A stretch of DNA of 64,000 bases from Bacteroidales bacterium (GTDB taxonomy: Bacteria > Bacteroidota > Bacteroidia > Bacteroidales > UBA12077), in NCBI GenBank assembly GCA_016342685.1, contig JAEINU010000003.1, positions 496,001 to 560,000 on the forward strand, given 5' to 3'. The translations under genes were made by a program, and so were the position numbers. The notes beneath the pieces are model-generated. The model saw nothing but the letters and a program-made list of their open reading frames with translations, had not been told where the DNA came from and ran no database searches. This document shows positions 25,159-33,682 of the stretch, piece after piece (the stretch's first letter is position 1; every line of letters begins with the position of its first letter).

Positions 25159-25854
25159 TTACCCTTTAAGGCTAATTTGTTGAAGTGTATTCTTATCTTT
25201 TATTTTAATATATCCTTTTTCGTCTTCAATTATATTCTCTGATTTTAAATCTTTTAAGGTTCTTACAACACTCATCATCGACATTCCTGTAAAATCTGCC
25301 AGATCTTTTCTTGATAGAATCATTTTAAATTTTGTTGACTTAAAAATATTTTCCGATAAGTATAGAAGAGCATCAGCAACCCTTCCATTCATTTGTTTTT
25401 GTGTAAGACTAGCCATTTTATCATAAAACTGAAGAGATTCTTCATTTAATGATGCAATTACTGATTTTGCAAATTGGTTATTTTGTTGTATTAATTTTTC
25501 GATAGTAGTTCTATCGATAGAACATACTACTGAGTTTTCAAGAGCACTTACCGAGAACCTTGCAATGTTATCATTGTTATATAAAGATGTTAAACCAATT
25601 AATTTACCTTCCGGAATAATATCTAAAATTAAATTATGATCAATATCTGTTTCCTTATAGACTTTTGCAAAGCCAGATTTTAAATACATAATATGTGTTA
25701 CAAAAGAACCTTGTTTAGATATTATTTCGCCTTTCTTAAAATTTATCTGAACTCTATTTTCATTCGTAAGTAAAAGTTCTTCTTCGTTTAATTGCTTAAA
25801 GCAAAGTGACTTTTCTTTACATTCAAAACATTTTATTGATTGATATTTAGTCAT
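25159..25854 (-). CDS. Crp/Fnr-family regulator with FNR-type iron-sulfur cysteines
   Basis: This protein has 231 residues. The N-terminus has C9-x2-C12-x5-C18 and the sensor domain has C111; E. coli FNR has C20-x2-C23-x5-C29 and C122. Both short spacings and the 93-residue gap to the last cysteine are the same, so an oxygen-labile [4Fe-4S] cluster is very likely. The cyclic-nucleotide-like beta-roll spans about 35-115, the dimer helix about 118-150 and the helix-turn-helix 181-204. In the recognition helix R198 matches FNR R213, but M194 and V197 replace FNR E209 and S212, so its site should differ from TTGAT-N4-ATCAA. It lies directly upstream of nqr on the same strand and is probably an oxygen-responsive switch. 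Confidence 0.85.
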   Translation of the reverse strand: MTKYQSIKCFECKEKSLCFKQLNEEELLLTNENRVQINFKKGEIISKQGSFVTHIMYLKSGFAKVYKETDIDHNLILDIIPEGKLIGLTSLYNNDNIARFSVSALENSVVCSIDRTTIEKLIQQNNQFAKSVIASLNEESLQFYDKMASLTQKQMNGRVADALLYLSENIFKSTKFKMILSRKDLADFTGMSMMSVVRTLKDLKSENIIEDEKGYIKIKDKNTLQQISLKG

Positions 25855-25907
25855 ATTCTTTCTTTGATAGACGTTGTTAAGTTAATAAAATATCCCTTTC
25901 GAGTTTG

Positions 25908-25915
25908 CAAATATA
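25908..25915 (-). promoter_or_regulatory. -7 promoter element of the FNR-like gene
   Basis: The minus strand reads TATATTTG, a full TAnnTTTG match, 53 bases before the ATG at 25854. Confidence 0.45.
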
Positions 25916-26066
25916 GAACAATTAAAAAATAAACATAAATCAACAAATAAACAGACAAAAGATTAAGCAAAAGGTTTTGTACAATAGGTTGAAGCTGGAT
26001 GTTATTTCATATATGGTATTGCAGATTGGTAAACATGTAAATGTGTAGAAAAATAAACATCACAAT

Positions 26067-26561
26067 ATGAAGATAAAGAATCAGTTAGCAATATTTTTCG
26101 TTTTAATAGTCATCTGGATATTATTTAACAATAGTCTGGAATTAGAAATTTTAGGTGTTGGATTCATATTATCCTTAAGTCTTGCTTTTATTTTTGGGCG
26201 ACGCACCGATGTATTAGATGAGTTTAAATTCTCACCAAAAGCATTCTTTTATACAGGAGTTTATTTGTTGGTTTTCTTTTGGGATTTAGTGAAATAAAAC
26301 ATCAACGTAGCACTAATAGTTTTAAAACCATCTCTTCTAATTAATTCTGGAATTGTTAAAACTAAAACGGTTTTAAAATCAAAAATGGCTCGCATGATCC
26401 TGACCAACTCTATAACTCTAACTTCAGGAACATTGACTGTGGATATCGAAGATGATATATTATATATACACTGGATTAATGTTGAATCGGAAGATATTGA
26501 TATCGCAACAGAGAAAATCGTAAAGAAGTTTGAAAAAATCTTAGTTAAAATATATGGTTAA
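26067..26561 (+). pseudogene. mrpE: Mrp-type Na+/H+ antiporter subunit E, interrupted by an in-frame stop
   Basis: The first 76 codons (two hydrophobic helices, then FSPKAFFYTGVYLLVFFWDLVK) match the start of MrpE/MnhE. A TAA at 26295-26297 interrupts the frame. Reading continues in the same frame with NINVALIVLKPSLLINSGIV, ARMILTNSITLTSGTLTVDI and ILYIHWINVES to a second stop at 26559-26561. The whole 164-codon span has normal MrpE length and conserved motifs on both sides of the stop, so a single base change is enough to explain it. The next gene overlaps the end by 8 bp, as in working mrp operons. Unless the stop is a sequencing error or is suppressed, the subunit is lost. Confidence 0.82.
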
Positions 26562-26835
26562 TACAATTTTAATAATAGTCGCATGTATAATGATGTTAGC
26601 AATATTGCTAACATTTTATCGATTTTTTAAAGGCTCAACAGAATGTGATCGATTGGTTGCATTTGATTTAATGACAGTGAGTTCCTCATCTATTATTGGT
26701 CTTATTGCAAAGTTTTCTGGACGAATAATCTATTTGGATGTTGCTATGGTTTATGGATTACTCAGCTTTTTAGGGGTAGTATTGTTGCACGTTATTTTGA
26801 GAAAGGACTGTAATTATGGAAAATTCAACAATTGA
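26554..26835 (+). CDS. mrpF: Mrp-type Na+/H+ antiporter subunit F
   Basis: This 93-residue protein has three helices. It has the MrpF/MnhF plan: a first helix, then FKGSTECDRLVAFDLMT (matching the RGPTxxDRVVAxD consensus), and GRIIYLDVAMVYGLLSFLGVV. It overlaps the mrpE remnant by 8 bp and the mrpG remnant by 20 bp. The frame is intact, but the flanking mrpE and mrpG are broken, so it probably no longer works in a complete antiporter. Confidence 0.8.
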   Translation: MVNTILIIVACIMMLAILLTFYRFFKGSTECDRLVAFDLMTVSSSSIIGLIAKFSGRIIYLDVAMVYGLLSFLGVVLLHVILRKDCNYGKFNN

Positions 26836-27109
26836 AATAATAGGTGCCGTTTTGGTTTTATGTGGATCAATATTTTGATTCCTTGATGCACTTGGATTGG
26901 TTCGAATGCCTGATGTTTATAATAGAATTCAGACTGGAACAAAAGCTTCAACCCTCGGAACATTTTTATCACTATTTGTATTAATCACAAATCCGGTTTC
27001 ATCGCATGTTGTAGCAAGAGCATCGCATTGTATTAAAGTTCATTTTTTTACTAAAAACGGAGTAAATCAATACGAAAAAGATGCCGAGATATTTTTAAAG
27101 AAGAACTAA
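26816..27109 (+). pseudogene. mrpG: Mrp-type Na+/H+ antiporter subunit G, broken by a stop and an internal deletion
   Basis: From the ATG at 26816 the frame encodes MENSTIEIIGAVLVLCGSIF, then a TGA at 26876-26878, then FLDALGLVRMPDVYNRIQ and TGTKASTLGTFLSL as in MrpG. The usual region of about 25-30 residues before the LTNPVSSHVVARASH motif is missing, while the frame is kept (SLFVLITNPVSSH). The C-terminal tail is charged and intact. The single TGA probably replaced a Trp codon or similar. With both a nonsense change and a deletion of a helix, this is a pseudogene. The ORF from 26897 is only its 3' part. Confidence 0.8.
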
Positions 27110-27121
27110 ACAAAGATTAAT

Positions 27122-27358
27122 ATGCAAAGTATAATTCCAGCCTTATTTCTAGGGATTCTAATATTGGTTTTGGCAGTAATGGCTTTTCAGAATAAAAATA
27201 TTGTTGTGGCAATTATTGCCGCAGGAGCTGTTGGTTTGTTTGCTTCTATTCTATACATAGTGCTTGCAGCAACTGATGTAGCAATGAGGGAAGCAGCAAT
27301 TGGTAGCGGTTTATCTACTATCATTTTTTTATTTGCGTGTAACATTTTAGATGATTAA
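27122..27358 (+). CDS. MbhD/MrpA-C-terminal-like (DUF4040) membrane protein
   Basis: This 78-residue protein has three helices (about 5-22, 28-48, 55-74) and the conserved APDVA.tEAavGaG-like segment seen as AATDVAMREAAIGSGLSTIIFLF. This is the MbhD-type module that in other Mrp antiporters is the C-terminal part of MrpA or a separate gene after mrpG. It is intact and 12 bp after the mrpG remnant. The genes expected next (mrpB, C, D and the large A subunit) are absent; an unrelated gene follows 41 bp later. Confidence 0.75.
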   Translation: MQSIIPALFLGILILVLAVMAFQNKNIVVAIIAAGAVGLFASILYIVLAATDVAMREAAIGSGLSTIIFLFACNILDD

Positions 27359-27399
27359 TTTGTTAGTTGAATATAAAATTAAATTAAACAAATAAGCTT

Positions 27400-28383
27400 A
27401 TGATAGATTTATCAACAAAATATATGGGATTTGATTTAAAAAATCCAATAATCGCAGCCAGCTCAGGAATGACTGACACTGCGGATAAAGTGAAGAATCT
27501 TGAAATGAATGGCATTGGAGCGGTGGTTTTGAAATCGCTATTCGAAGAACAAATAATGATGGAGATTGATGCAGTATCTGCATCTAATATCTACAATAAC
27601 TATGGCGAGGCCGACGATTATATTTCTTATTACACCCGAAAACATAATGTAGATAATTATTTGCGTTTAATTGAAGATTCGAAGGAGCAAGTTGATATTC
27701 CTGTAATTGCAAGTTTGAATAGTTTCTCAATTGGTCAGTGGGTGAACTTTGCAGAACGAATAGAATCGGCTGGGGCAGATGCATTGGAATTAAATATGTT
27801 TATTTTACCTGGAGACCAGAAATTTTCTGGGCAGGAAATCGAAGAAATTTATTTTGATGTTATTAATAGCATCAGAAAAAACACAAGTTTACCAATTGCC
27901 TTAAAATTAAGCACATACTTTTCAGGAATGGCAGATAGCTTGATTAAAATGTCGCGCGAAGATATTTCTGCGATGGTTTTATTTAATCGTTTTTATAGTC
28001 CAGATGTTGATTTGGAGAGGGAAGAAATTGTTTCATCACGAATTTTTAGTTTGCCTGAAGAAAACTCTAATTGCATCCGTTGGATAGGAATGATTTCGGA
28101 TAAAGTACAATGCGATTTAGCTGCATCAACTGGAATAATGAATGGTAACGATGTTCTTAAAAATTTGATGGTAGGAGCGAAGGCTGTTCAAGTAGCATCG
28201 ACATTGTATAAAAACACAGCAAAACATATAGAAGTTATGTTACAGCAAATGGAACAATGGATGCATCATAAAGGCTATAAATCATTAGATGAGATTATCG
28301 GAAAATTAAGCTATAGAAAAATTGAAAAGCCAATGATTTATGAAAGAGCTCAGTTTATGAAGTATTTTTACGAAGATGATTAA
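27400..28383 (+). CDS. Dihydroorotate dehydrogenase-like flavoprotein
   Basis: This 327-residue TIM-barrel protein has the PyrD-family N-terminus (DLSTKYMGFDLKNPIIAASSGMTDT) and FMN phosphate-site segments near AASTGIMNGNDVLKNLMVGAKAVQVAS. Motifs typical of genuine dihydroorotate dehydrogenases, such as the catalytic loop with Cys or Ser and the NxxxPN substrate pattern, are weak: NSFSIGQWVNFAERIESAGADALELNMF. Bacteroidota carry such PyrD-like proteins besides true PyrD; their substrate is not established to my knowledge. It has its own terminator hairpin. It could also be grouped with dihydropyrimidine dehydrogenase-type enzymes. Confidence 0.78.
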   Translation: MIDLSTKYMGFDLKNPIIAASSGMTDTADKVKNLEMNGIGAVVLKSLFEEQIMMEIDAVSASNIYNNYGEADDYISYYTRKHNVDNYLRLIEDSKEQVDIPVIASLNSFSIGQWVNFAERIESAGADALELNMFILPGDQKFSGQEIEEIYFDVINSIRKNTSLPIALKLSTYFSGMADSLIKMSREDISAMVLFNRFYSPDVDLEREEIVSSRIFSLPEENSNCIRWIGMISDKVQCDLAASTGIMNGNDVLKNLMVGAKAVQVASTLYKNTAKHIEVMLQQMEQWMHHKGYKSLDEIIGKLSYRKIEKPMIYERAQFMKYFYEDD

Positions 28384-28402
28384 TACTTAAAAAAACTTAA
28401 TG

Positions 28403-28436
28403 ATAAGCCAGCATGATTATTGCTGGCTTATTTTTT
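28403..28436 (+). terminator. Terminator after the dihydroorotate dehydrogenase-like gene
   Basis: An 11-bp stem (28403-28413 with 28421-28431), a 7-base loop and a run of T residues, 20 bases after the stop. Confidence 0.85.
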
Positions 28437-28443
28437 ATATTTG
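28436..28443 (+). promoter_or_regulatory. -7 promoter element of the T9SS plug protein gene
   Basis: TATATTTG matches TAnnTTTG, 18 bases before the ATG at 28461, and directly abuts the preceding terminator. It supports the 28461 start rather than the upstream in-frame ATG at 28413, which lies inside the terminator hairpin. Confidence 0.6.
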
Positions 28444-28460
28444 CTTCAAATCGATATTTT

Positions 28461-29717
28461 ATGAAAAACGTATTACTTTCAATAATAATTTCTGCTTTTT
28501 GTGTTTCTAGTTTTAGTCAGGAAATAATCCATAATCAGGTCAATGATCAGAATATTAAAACAGTGTTAATGTATTCTGGCAATAATGATTTATCAATGCC
28601 AATTTGGGATTTAGGAAGTGCAAGGCAATTGACTTTGAGTTTCGATCATTTAAGTCTTGATATTCAGGATTACTACTATACAATAATTCATTGCAATTCT
28701 AATTGGGAGCCATCTAACTTAGATCAAAGTGAATACATCGATGGTTATTTCGAAGATCAGATTTCGGAATATCAATCATCTTTTAATACCAATGTTAATT
28801 ACACGCATTACAAGTTAAAATTCCCAAGTGAATATATGCGACCAACAGTTTCTGGGAATTATATTCTACAGGTTTATGATAACTACAATCCTGATAAGAT
28901 ATTATTCACTAAACGATTTATGGTTGTTGAGCGAAAAACAAACATAGCTGCTTATGTTCGAAATATGAATCAAACTTCGAATTATAGTAACGATCAAGAG
29001 CTTGAAGTTGTAGTTGATTATACCGAAGATGAATTTTATGATATCATAGGAAATTTAAAAGTTCAGGTTTTAAAGAATCGTAATTGGACAAATTATTTGG
29101 AACTTACGCAGCCAAATTTAATTAAGGATTATGAATTTACTTTTAATGATTTTACAAAATTAAAATTCGAAGGTGGAAACGAATTTCACGTTTTTAACAG
29201 CAAAAATATTCATCATTATTCAGAAAATATTCAAAATATAAGTTTCATCGATAATATGTATCACTTTCAGTTGGCCGAAGATGTAGATCGAACCTTTGCC
29301 GATTATGTTTACAAACAAGAACTAAACGGACAATTTAAGATTGACGTGAATCCGAGTGAATATCCCGAAACCGAAGCAGATTACGTTTTTGCTTATTTTA
29401 CACTTAAAATGAACGCTCCAATGCAAGAAGGAGAGATCTTTGTTTGGGGAGGCTTAACAAATTATGATTTTACAGAAGATAGTAAGATGACATATAACTT
29501 CGAGCAAAAGGCTTATGAATGTCGACTGTTTTTAAAACAAGGATATTACACCTATCAGTATGTTTTATTTGAGAAAGGGGAATATGATTTCAAATACATA
29601 GAAGGGAATCATTCACAGACAGAAAATTCTTATACTGTTTTAGTTTACTATCATGATTTTAGAGGAGATTATGATCGTTTAATTGGTGTAAGCGAAGTAA
29701 GCTCAAGAATAAAGTAA
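28461..29717 (+). CDS. Type IX secretion system plug protein (DUF5103)
   Basis: About 418 residues with a signal peptide (MKNVLLSIIISAFCVSSFSQ). It belongs to the DUF5103 family: N-terminal segment DLGSARQLTLSFDHLSLDIQDYYYTIIHCNSNWEPSNLDQSEYIDGY-like, a middle beta domain around FMVVERKTNIAAYVR, and a C-terminal part with GEIFVWGGLTNYDF. In Flavobacterium the homologous Plug protein seals the SprA translocon of the type IX secretion system from the periplasmic side. The window also encodes a T9SS-sorted protein at 38513. It is monocistronic; a palindromic repeat and then a convergent peptidase gene follow. Confidence 0.85.
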   Translation: MKNVLLSIIISAFCVSSFSQEIIHNQVNDQNIKTVLMYSGNNDLSMPIWDLGSARQLTLSFDHLSLDIQDYYYTIIHCNSNWEPSNLDQSEYIDGYFEDQISEYQSSFNTNVNYTHYKLKFPSEYMRPTVSGNYILQVYDNYNPDKILFTKRFMVVERKTNIAAYVRNMNQTSNYSNDQELEVVVDYTEDEFYDIIGNLKVQVLKNRNWTNYLELTQPNLIKDYEFTFNDFTKLKFEGGNEFHVFNSKNIHHYSENIQNISFIDNMYHFQLAEDVDRTFADYVYKQELNGQFKIDVNPSEYPETEADYVFAYFTLKMNAPMQEGEIFVWGGLTNYDFTEDSKMTYNFEQKAYECRLFLKQGYYTYQYVLFEKGEYDFKYIEGNHSQTENSYTVLVYYHDFRGDYDRLIGVSEVSSRIK

Positions 29718-29725
29718 GTCATTTC

Positions 29726-29750
29726 TGTCATCCTGAGTTTATCGAAGGAT
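29726..29750. repeat. Dispersed GAG(C/T)TT(G/A)TCGAA repeat
   Basis: TGTCATCCTGAGTTTATCGAAGGAT forms a small hairpin with ATCCT/AGGAT arms. It is the same family as at 14975 and 53729. Confidence 0.6.
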
Positions 29751-29824
29751 AAACAAAATCTTTTTAAAAATGCAGTAAAGCGAAGAACCAAGCTTAACAA
29801 CATTGAGCTTGTAAATATGTATTC

Positions 29825-29906
29825 TGTCATCTTCAACTTGATTGGAGATCTTATAGTAAATTCTACATTTTACTAAAATGAGATTCTCTTTTTCAAGGGA
29901 ATGACA
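29825..29906. repeat. Palindromic intergenic element, copy 2 (82 bp)
   Basis: It starts TGTCATC(T)TCAACTTGATTGG and ends TCAAGGGAATGACA. It is the reverse complement of the element at 42273-42354 over both ends, and also matches 14884-14964. The middle differs between copies. The 68-codon reading frame crossing it is spurious. Confidence 0.72.
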
Positions 29907-29913
29907 TAGGATA

Positions 29914-29942
29914 AAAAGAGCGCATTTTAAATGCGCTCTTTT
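29914..29942 (-). terminator. Terminator of the S9 peptidase gene
   Basis: A 12-bp stem (29914-29925 with 29931-29942) lies 5 bases beyond the peptidase stop, with A-rich sequence on the far side giving T residues in the minus-strand transcript. Confidence 0.78.
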
Positions 29943-29947
29943 CATTT

Positions 29948-32464
29948 CTACAAATTCTTTTCAGGATACATATCATTCCATTGCTGAGGCTGATTTTTTA
30001 ATTTAAAATCGAACCACGACATTATAGTGTAATGCCACTCAATTCGTTTTTTATAATCCAGAATCCAGTGATTTTGTCCATCAACTAAAACCATTTCCAC
30101 ATCTTTACCTAAAAGATTTAATGCAGTATAGTACTGTAAACTTTCGCCAACAGGAACGTTTGTATCTGCTGTTCCGTGTAGTAATAAAATAGAATTTTGG
30201 AATTTATCTGCATTATAAATTGGGCTGTTATCTACAAAAATATCTTTTCTGTTCCATGGATATGAGAACTTTGCAGCTCCAGTATTGTAGGTGTAACCCC
30301 AATAACCTTCTCCCCAATAACTTGTTAAACCACTAATTCCGGCATGGGAAATGGCTGTTTTAAAAATATCAGTTCTTGTTTGAATTAACATTGTAGTATA
30401 ACCACCATACGATGCACCAATACATCCGACATTTTCGGCATCTGCTGTTGTATGCGTTTTAAGGAATTCTTTTGTTCCATCAATAATATCATCAATAGCA
30501 TCAAATCCCCAACCATTAACGTGTAAGGCAGAAAAATCTTGTCCAAAACCAGTAGCTCCACTTGGTTGCAATACATAAACAATGTATCCGCCTGCTGTCC
30601 AAACATTAATAGGATAACGTCCACCAAAAGAACGTTCAATTGGCGATGTGCCTGCATAGTAATTTACTATTACTGGATATTTCTTTGAAGCATCATAGAA
30701 TGGAGGATAATAAACACGACCATAAATAGTCGTTCCGCTTTTATTCACAAAGTTCCAAGGCTCGGTTTTACCAAACTGAATATCATTAAATCGTTCTTTT
30801 TCAGGGAATGATATTGTTGTATTTGTTCCTTTCTTTAGATCAATTGAATATAATTTATTTGGAGTTGAAATGCTTGTTCCAGTATAAACTGCAACTGGTT
30901 TATTGTGTGCAAAATCAATATCTCCTAAAACTTCAACAGATAAATTTATCTTATTAAAACTTTGTGATTTGACATCATATTTGTATAGGTTTCCGTAATC
31001 CTTTTCGCCAACCGACAAATAAATTTCTTTATTATTTACCCAGTATGCTGAACCAATAGCAGGATCAAAATTTTTGGTAATTGCTTCAATATTATTTGTA
31101 GCTAAATCGTAAAGGTATAATTGCGAGTCGTAGCTGTTTGGAATTCTTCCTTCGCTTACTTTAACTCCTAATTCTCCAAAACACTCTGGTCCACCTTGAA
31201 CCAAAAGCATTGTTCCATCAGGTGAATATTGACAATCTCCACCGTATATTTTATTCTCCCAAATAATTTTTAGCTCTGATGTTTTAACATTCATTTCGTA
31301 AAGATTCTGCTTTCGAAATGGAACTTCAGAATAATCCATTCGTGAAGTTGAGAATAAAATTTTTGATCCATCAGGTTTAATATCTTGCAAGGAAGATGAA
31401 AGATTTCCTGCTGTAAGCTGACTAACTATTTTGGTATTTACATCAATTTTATGTAAAAATGATCTGTTTCTGAAATAGGGTAAACGATCATCAGATCCAT
31501 AAATGCGTTTTAAATCACCAGGTTTATCAGCTGTTATATATGTGCTATAAACAATAAAATCTTCGGTTGGAGACCATACATAATACGATAGATCTTTTAT
31601 CCCATTAATGATAGATGTTTCCTGAGTTTTAGCAATATCGTAAATAAAGATTTCTGATTTTTCATCAATATCTGTAGAATAAGTTAAACGATCCGTGCTT
31701 GGCAACCATGCTATATTTGAGATGTTTTTATTTCTTAATACAGAGATGTTTTTTTTATTTTCAAGATCATAAATCTCAGAATACTTTATGCTTTTTCCGT
31801 TTCCATGAACCTTCTCAGAATAACTGATTAGAACATATTTTCCAGATGGTGAGATAGTTGAAGAAGAAATATTGTTTCCTTCTAAAACATCATTAATTGT
31901 AAAATATTTTTTAGAATTTAAGCTTGCCGTTGCTTCACAACCCTTAAAATCATCTTTATAATCGAAGTTTGCTGCTAATTTAACCTTATCATTCGTTGAA
32001 ATACATTTGATTTCTATTTTATGATTTCCTGAATTTAATTCTAAATCGATTTTATTTTCTTTTAAATCAGAGCTTGTTTCGGTTTTAATTAATTCATCAT
32101 TAATATAAACTTGATATGAGCTATTTATTGTTAGATTTAAAGAACCTTTTGTCCATCGATTAACCGATAAGTAACTTTTTAGTACAAATAAATTATTTCC
32201 TTTGGTCTGATTTAGAATAATACTGTCAGCACCTAACTCAGTTGTTTTCCAAATTAATGATTTAGCATTTAAATCAATTGCAGTAGTATTCAATAAATTG
32301 GATGCTTCAAATATATTTCCATCAATAGATTTTACGTTAGAAAATACAGGCATATTAATTTTCTGTGGATTTGTAATCATCCACTTGTTTAATTCTATGT
32401 TATTTTGAGCCCATGATAATTGAGTAAAAATAACTAGTAAGAATATAAAATTGATTTTTTTCAT
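29948..32464 (-). CDS. S9-family prolyl oligopeptidase-type serine peptidase, secreted
   Basis: This 838-residue protein has a signal peptide ending SWAQ (about 20). An N-terminal beta domain (about 20-170) and a WD40/PD40-like propeller (about 200-560; repeats such as SPSGKYVLISYS and SPTEDFIVYST) precede the alpha/beta hydrolase domain (about 575-838). The catalytic triad is visible: Ser in GASYGG, Asp in HGTADTNVP and His in DGQNHWI. It would cleave peptides in the periplasm, in the manner of dipeptidyl peptidase IV or acylaminoacyl peptidase. It is a single gene with its own terminator. Substrate preference is not evident. Confidence 0.9.
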   Translation of the reverse strand: MKKINFIFLLVIFTQLSWAQNNIELNKWMITNPQKINMPVFSNVKSIDGNIFEASNLLNTTAIDLNAKSLIWKTTELGADSIILNQTKGNNLFVLKSYLSVNRWTKGSLNLTINSSYQVYINDELIKTETSSDLKENKIDLELNSGNHKIEIKCISTNDKVKLAANFDYKDDFKGCEATASLNSKKYFTINDVLEGNNISSSTISPSGKYVLISYSEKVHGNGKSIKYSEIYDLENKKNISVLRNKNISNIAWLPSTDRLTYSTDIDEKSEIFIYDIAKTQETSIINGIKDLSYYVWSPTEDFIVYSTYITADKPGDLKRIYGSDDRLPYFRNRSFLHKIDVNTKIVSQLTAGNLSSSLQDIKPDGSKILFSTSRMDYSEVPFRKQNLYEMNVKTSELKIIWENKIYGGDCQYSPDGTMLLVQGGPECFGELGVKVSEGRIPNSYDSQLYLYDLATNNIEAITKNFDPAIGSAYWVNNKEIYLSVGEKDYGNLYKYDVKSQSFNKINLSVEVLGDIDFAHNKPVAVYTGTSISTPNKLYSIDLKKGTNTTISFPEKERFNDIQFGKTEPWNFVNKSGTTIYGRVYYPPFYDASKKYPVIVNYYAGTSPIERSFGGRYPINVWTAGGYIVYVLQPSGATGFGQDFSALHVNGWGFDAIDDIIDGTKEFLKTHTTADAENVGCIGASYGGYTTMLIQTRTDIFKTAISHAGISGLTSYWGEGYWGYTYNTGAAKFSYPWNRKDIFVDNSPIYNADKFQNSILLLHGTADTNVPVGESLQYYTALNLLGKDVEMVLVDGQNHWILDYKKRIEWHYTIMSWFDFKLKNQPQQWNDMYPEKNL

Positions 32465-32711
32465 TATGATTTTATTTATGTTTTGTGTTTGACTATGATT
32501 ATTTATTCAAGTTTAAATTGCGTTATTTATTTTACCTAATTCTTTTTTTAGAACCATAATTAAGAATTAACAAAGTTAAAATAAAAACAGATTTATTAAT
32601 CCCATAATTTATATTCATACAAATTAACAGGAAAGAAAATTTACTAGAAAAGAATGACTAAGTTGTTTTGTGGGTACTTTTAAATTAGAAAAATGTCTGT
32701 AGGCTGTTAAT

Positions 32712-33392
32712 CTATTTTATGTTAATTGTATCAAAAGAGTTAGATAATAAGTCTATTACAAGTATTTTTCCAAATAGCAGGTTGCTAAAATCACCAGTTA
32801 AATATTTTACCCCTTCGGAGACTTGCAGAGATGCCATGGTTGTTACAACTGGGGGGAATATTTCCTTGTTAATTTTTTCATCAAATTTTGTAGCATCTAC
32901 GGAAATTATTTTCCTCAGACATTCAGTTTTGCCAGGAATAATTACTGTGAGTTGTCCAAAATAAGTACTAACTCCAGCATGCACCATTGGGATGCCTTTA
33001 GGGAATATCAGATCATCAAGAATATATCGTGATGTAAAATTATCGAGACAGTCAAAAACCAAATCTACTTTCGGTATTTTCGTTTTTTTGTTGATTTTCT
33101 CACAATGAGCAATAATGTTAATGTTGGGGTTTATTTTTCTTAGCCCAGCAATAGCAATATCACATTTAGTGTTGCCAATATCTTCAGAATTATACAATAT
33201 CTGGCGATTAAGGTCGGGAGGATCTATTTCTGCAAATTCATAAAAATAAATGGTACCAATGCCTAAACGGGCGAGTAGGTTAAGAACAGAGCTGCCTAAT
33301 CCACCAGCACCTGCAACCATAACAGATGCTTTATGAATTTTTGCGAAATTTTCTTCGCCCAAAAGGTTCATATGTCGTGCGTATATTTCCAT
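32712..33392 (-). CDS. moeB: ThiF/MoeB/HesA-family adenylyltransferase
   Basis: About 226 residues. The ATP loop is GAGGLGS; RQILYNSEDIGNTKC and DCLDNFTSRYILDD are the E1-like active-site segments. The zinc-binding C-x2-C pairs of typical MoeB are not present: only CLRK remains at the first place and none at the second, and no catalytic Cys is obvious near FPPVVTTMASLQVSE. It would adenylate the C-terminal Gly of the MoaD-like protein encoded immediately upstream, activating it for sulfur transfer in pterin cofactor synthesis. The start is the ATG at 33392, which overlaps the moaD-like stop and has a strong AGGAGG seven bases before, unusual in this window; the ORF extends to 33434 but that region is the end of moaD. 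It is the last gene of the AOR cluster. Confidence 0.78.
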   Translation of the reverse strand: MEIYARHMNLLGEENFAKIHKASVMVAGAGGLGSSVLNLLARLGIGTIYFYEFAEIDPPDLNRQILYNSEDIGNTKCDIAIAGLRKINPNINIIAHCEKINKKTKIPKVDLVFDCLDNFTSRYILDDLIFPKGIPMVHAGVSTYFGQLTVIIPGKTECLRKIISVDATKFDEKINKEIFPPVVTTMASLQVSEGVKYLTGDFSNLLFGKILVIDLLSNSFDTINIK

Positions 33393-33394
33393 TA

Positions 33395-33682
33395 TCAACC
33401 TCCTCCGGAAGGAGGAAAAACAGATACTTCGCATTCCTCATTTATCATGGTTTCCAACTTTTCGGCATGGAGTATATTTTTCCCATTAATTAAAAGGATA
33501 GTTCCTACCATAATTTTTCCATCTTCAATTAATTCAGGAATAATATCGGAATTTAGTTGTTGTGAAGCTAACTTTAAAAGTTTTAGTATTGTAACAGGTT
33601 TGTCTATTTCAATTTCAAGCCCTGCTACACCCAGGTTTAAGCGTAAAGTGCTATATAGTTTGACTTGTATTTTCATTGGCAT
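33395..33682 (-). CDS. moaD: MoaD-family sulfur carrier protein of the AOR cluster
   Basis: This 95-residue beta-grasp protein starts MKIQVKLYSTLRLNLG (an ATG two codons upstream is equally possible) and ends VFPPSGGG, with the diglycine tail needed for adenylation and thiocarboxylation. GTILLINGKNILH is the usual mid-strand. In AOR operons a dedicated MoaD-like protein is thought to supply the dithiolene sulfur of tungstopterin. It lies between the AOR gene and the MoeB-like gene, 213 bp after the former and overlapping the SD region of the latter. Confidence 0.82.
   Translation of the reverse strand: MPMKIQVKLYSTLRLNLGVAGLEIEIDKPVTILKLLKLASQQLNSDIIPELIEDGKIMVGTILLINGKNILHAEKLETMINEECEVSVFPPSGGG

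Noticed and set aside
26876-26878. In-frame TGA of mrpG read as selenocysteine or recoding
   Set aside because: No selenocysteine element or partner genes are seen, the site is not a known Sec position in MrpG, and the gene also carries an internal deletion.
26897-27109. 70-codon gene starting with TTG
   Set aside because: It is the 3' part of the mrpG pseudogene; the true frame starts at 26816.
29739-29945. 68-codon minus-strand reading frame
   Set aside because: It consists of the palindromic repeat and the peptidase terminator; no protein-like composition or start signal.
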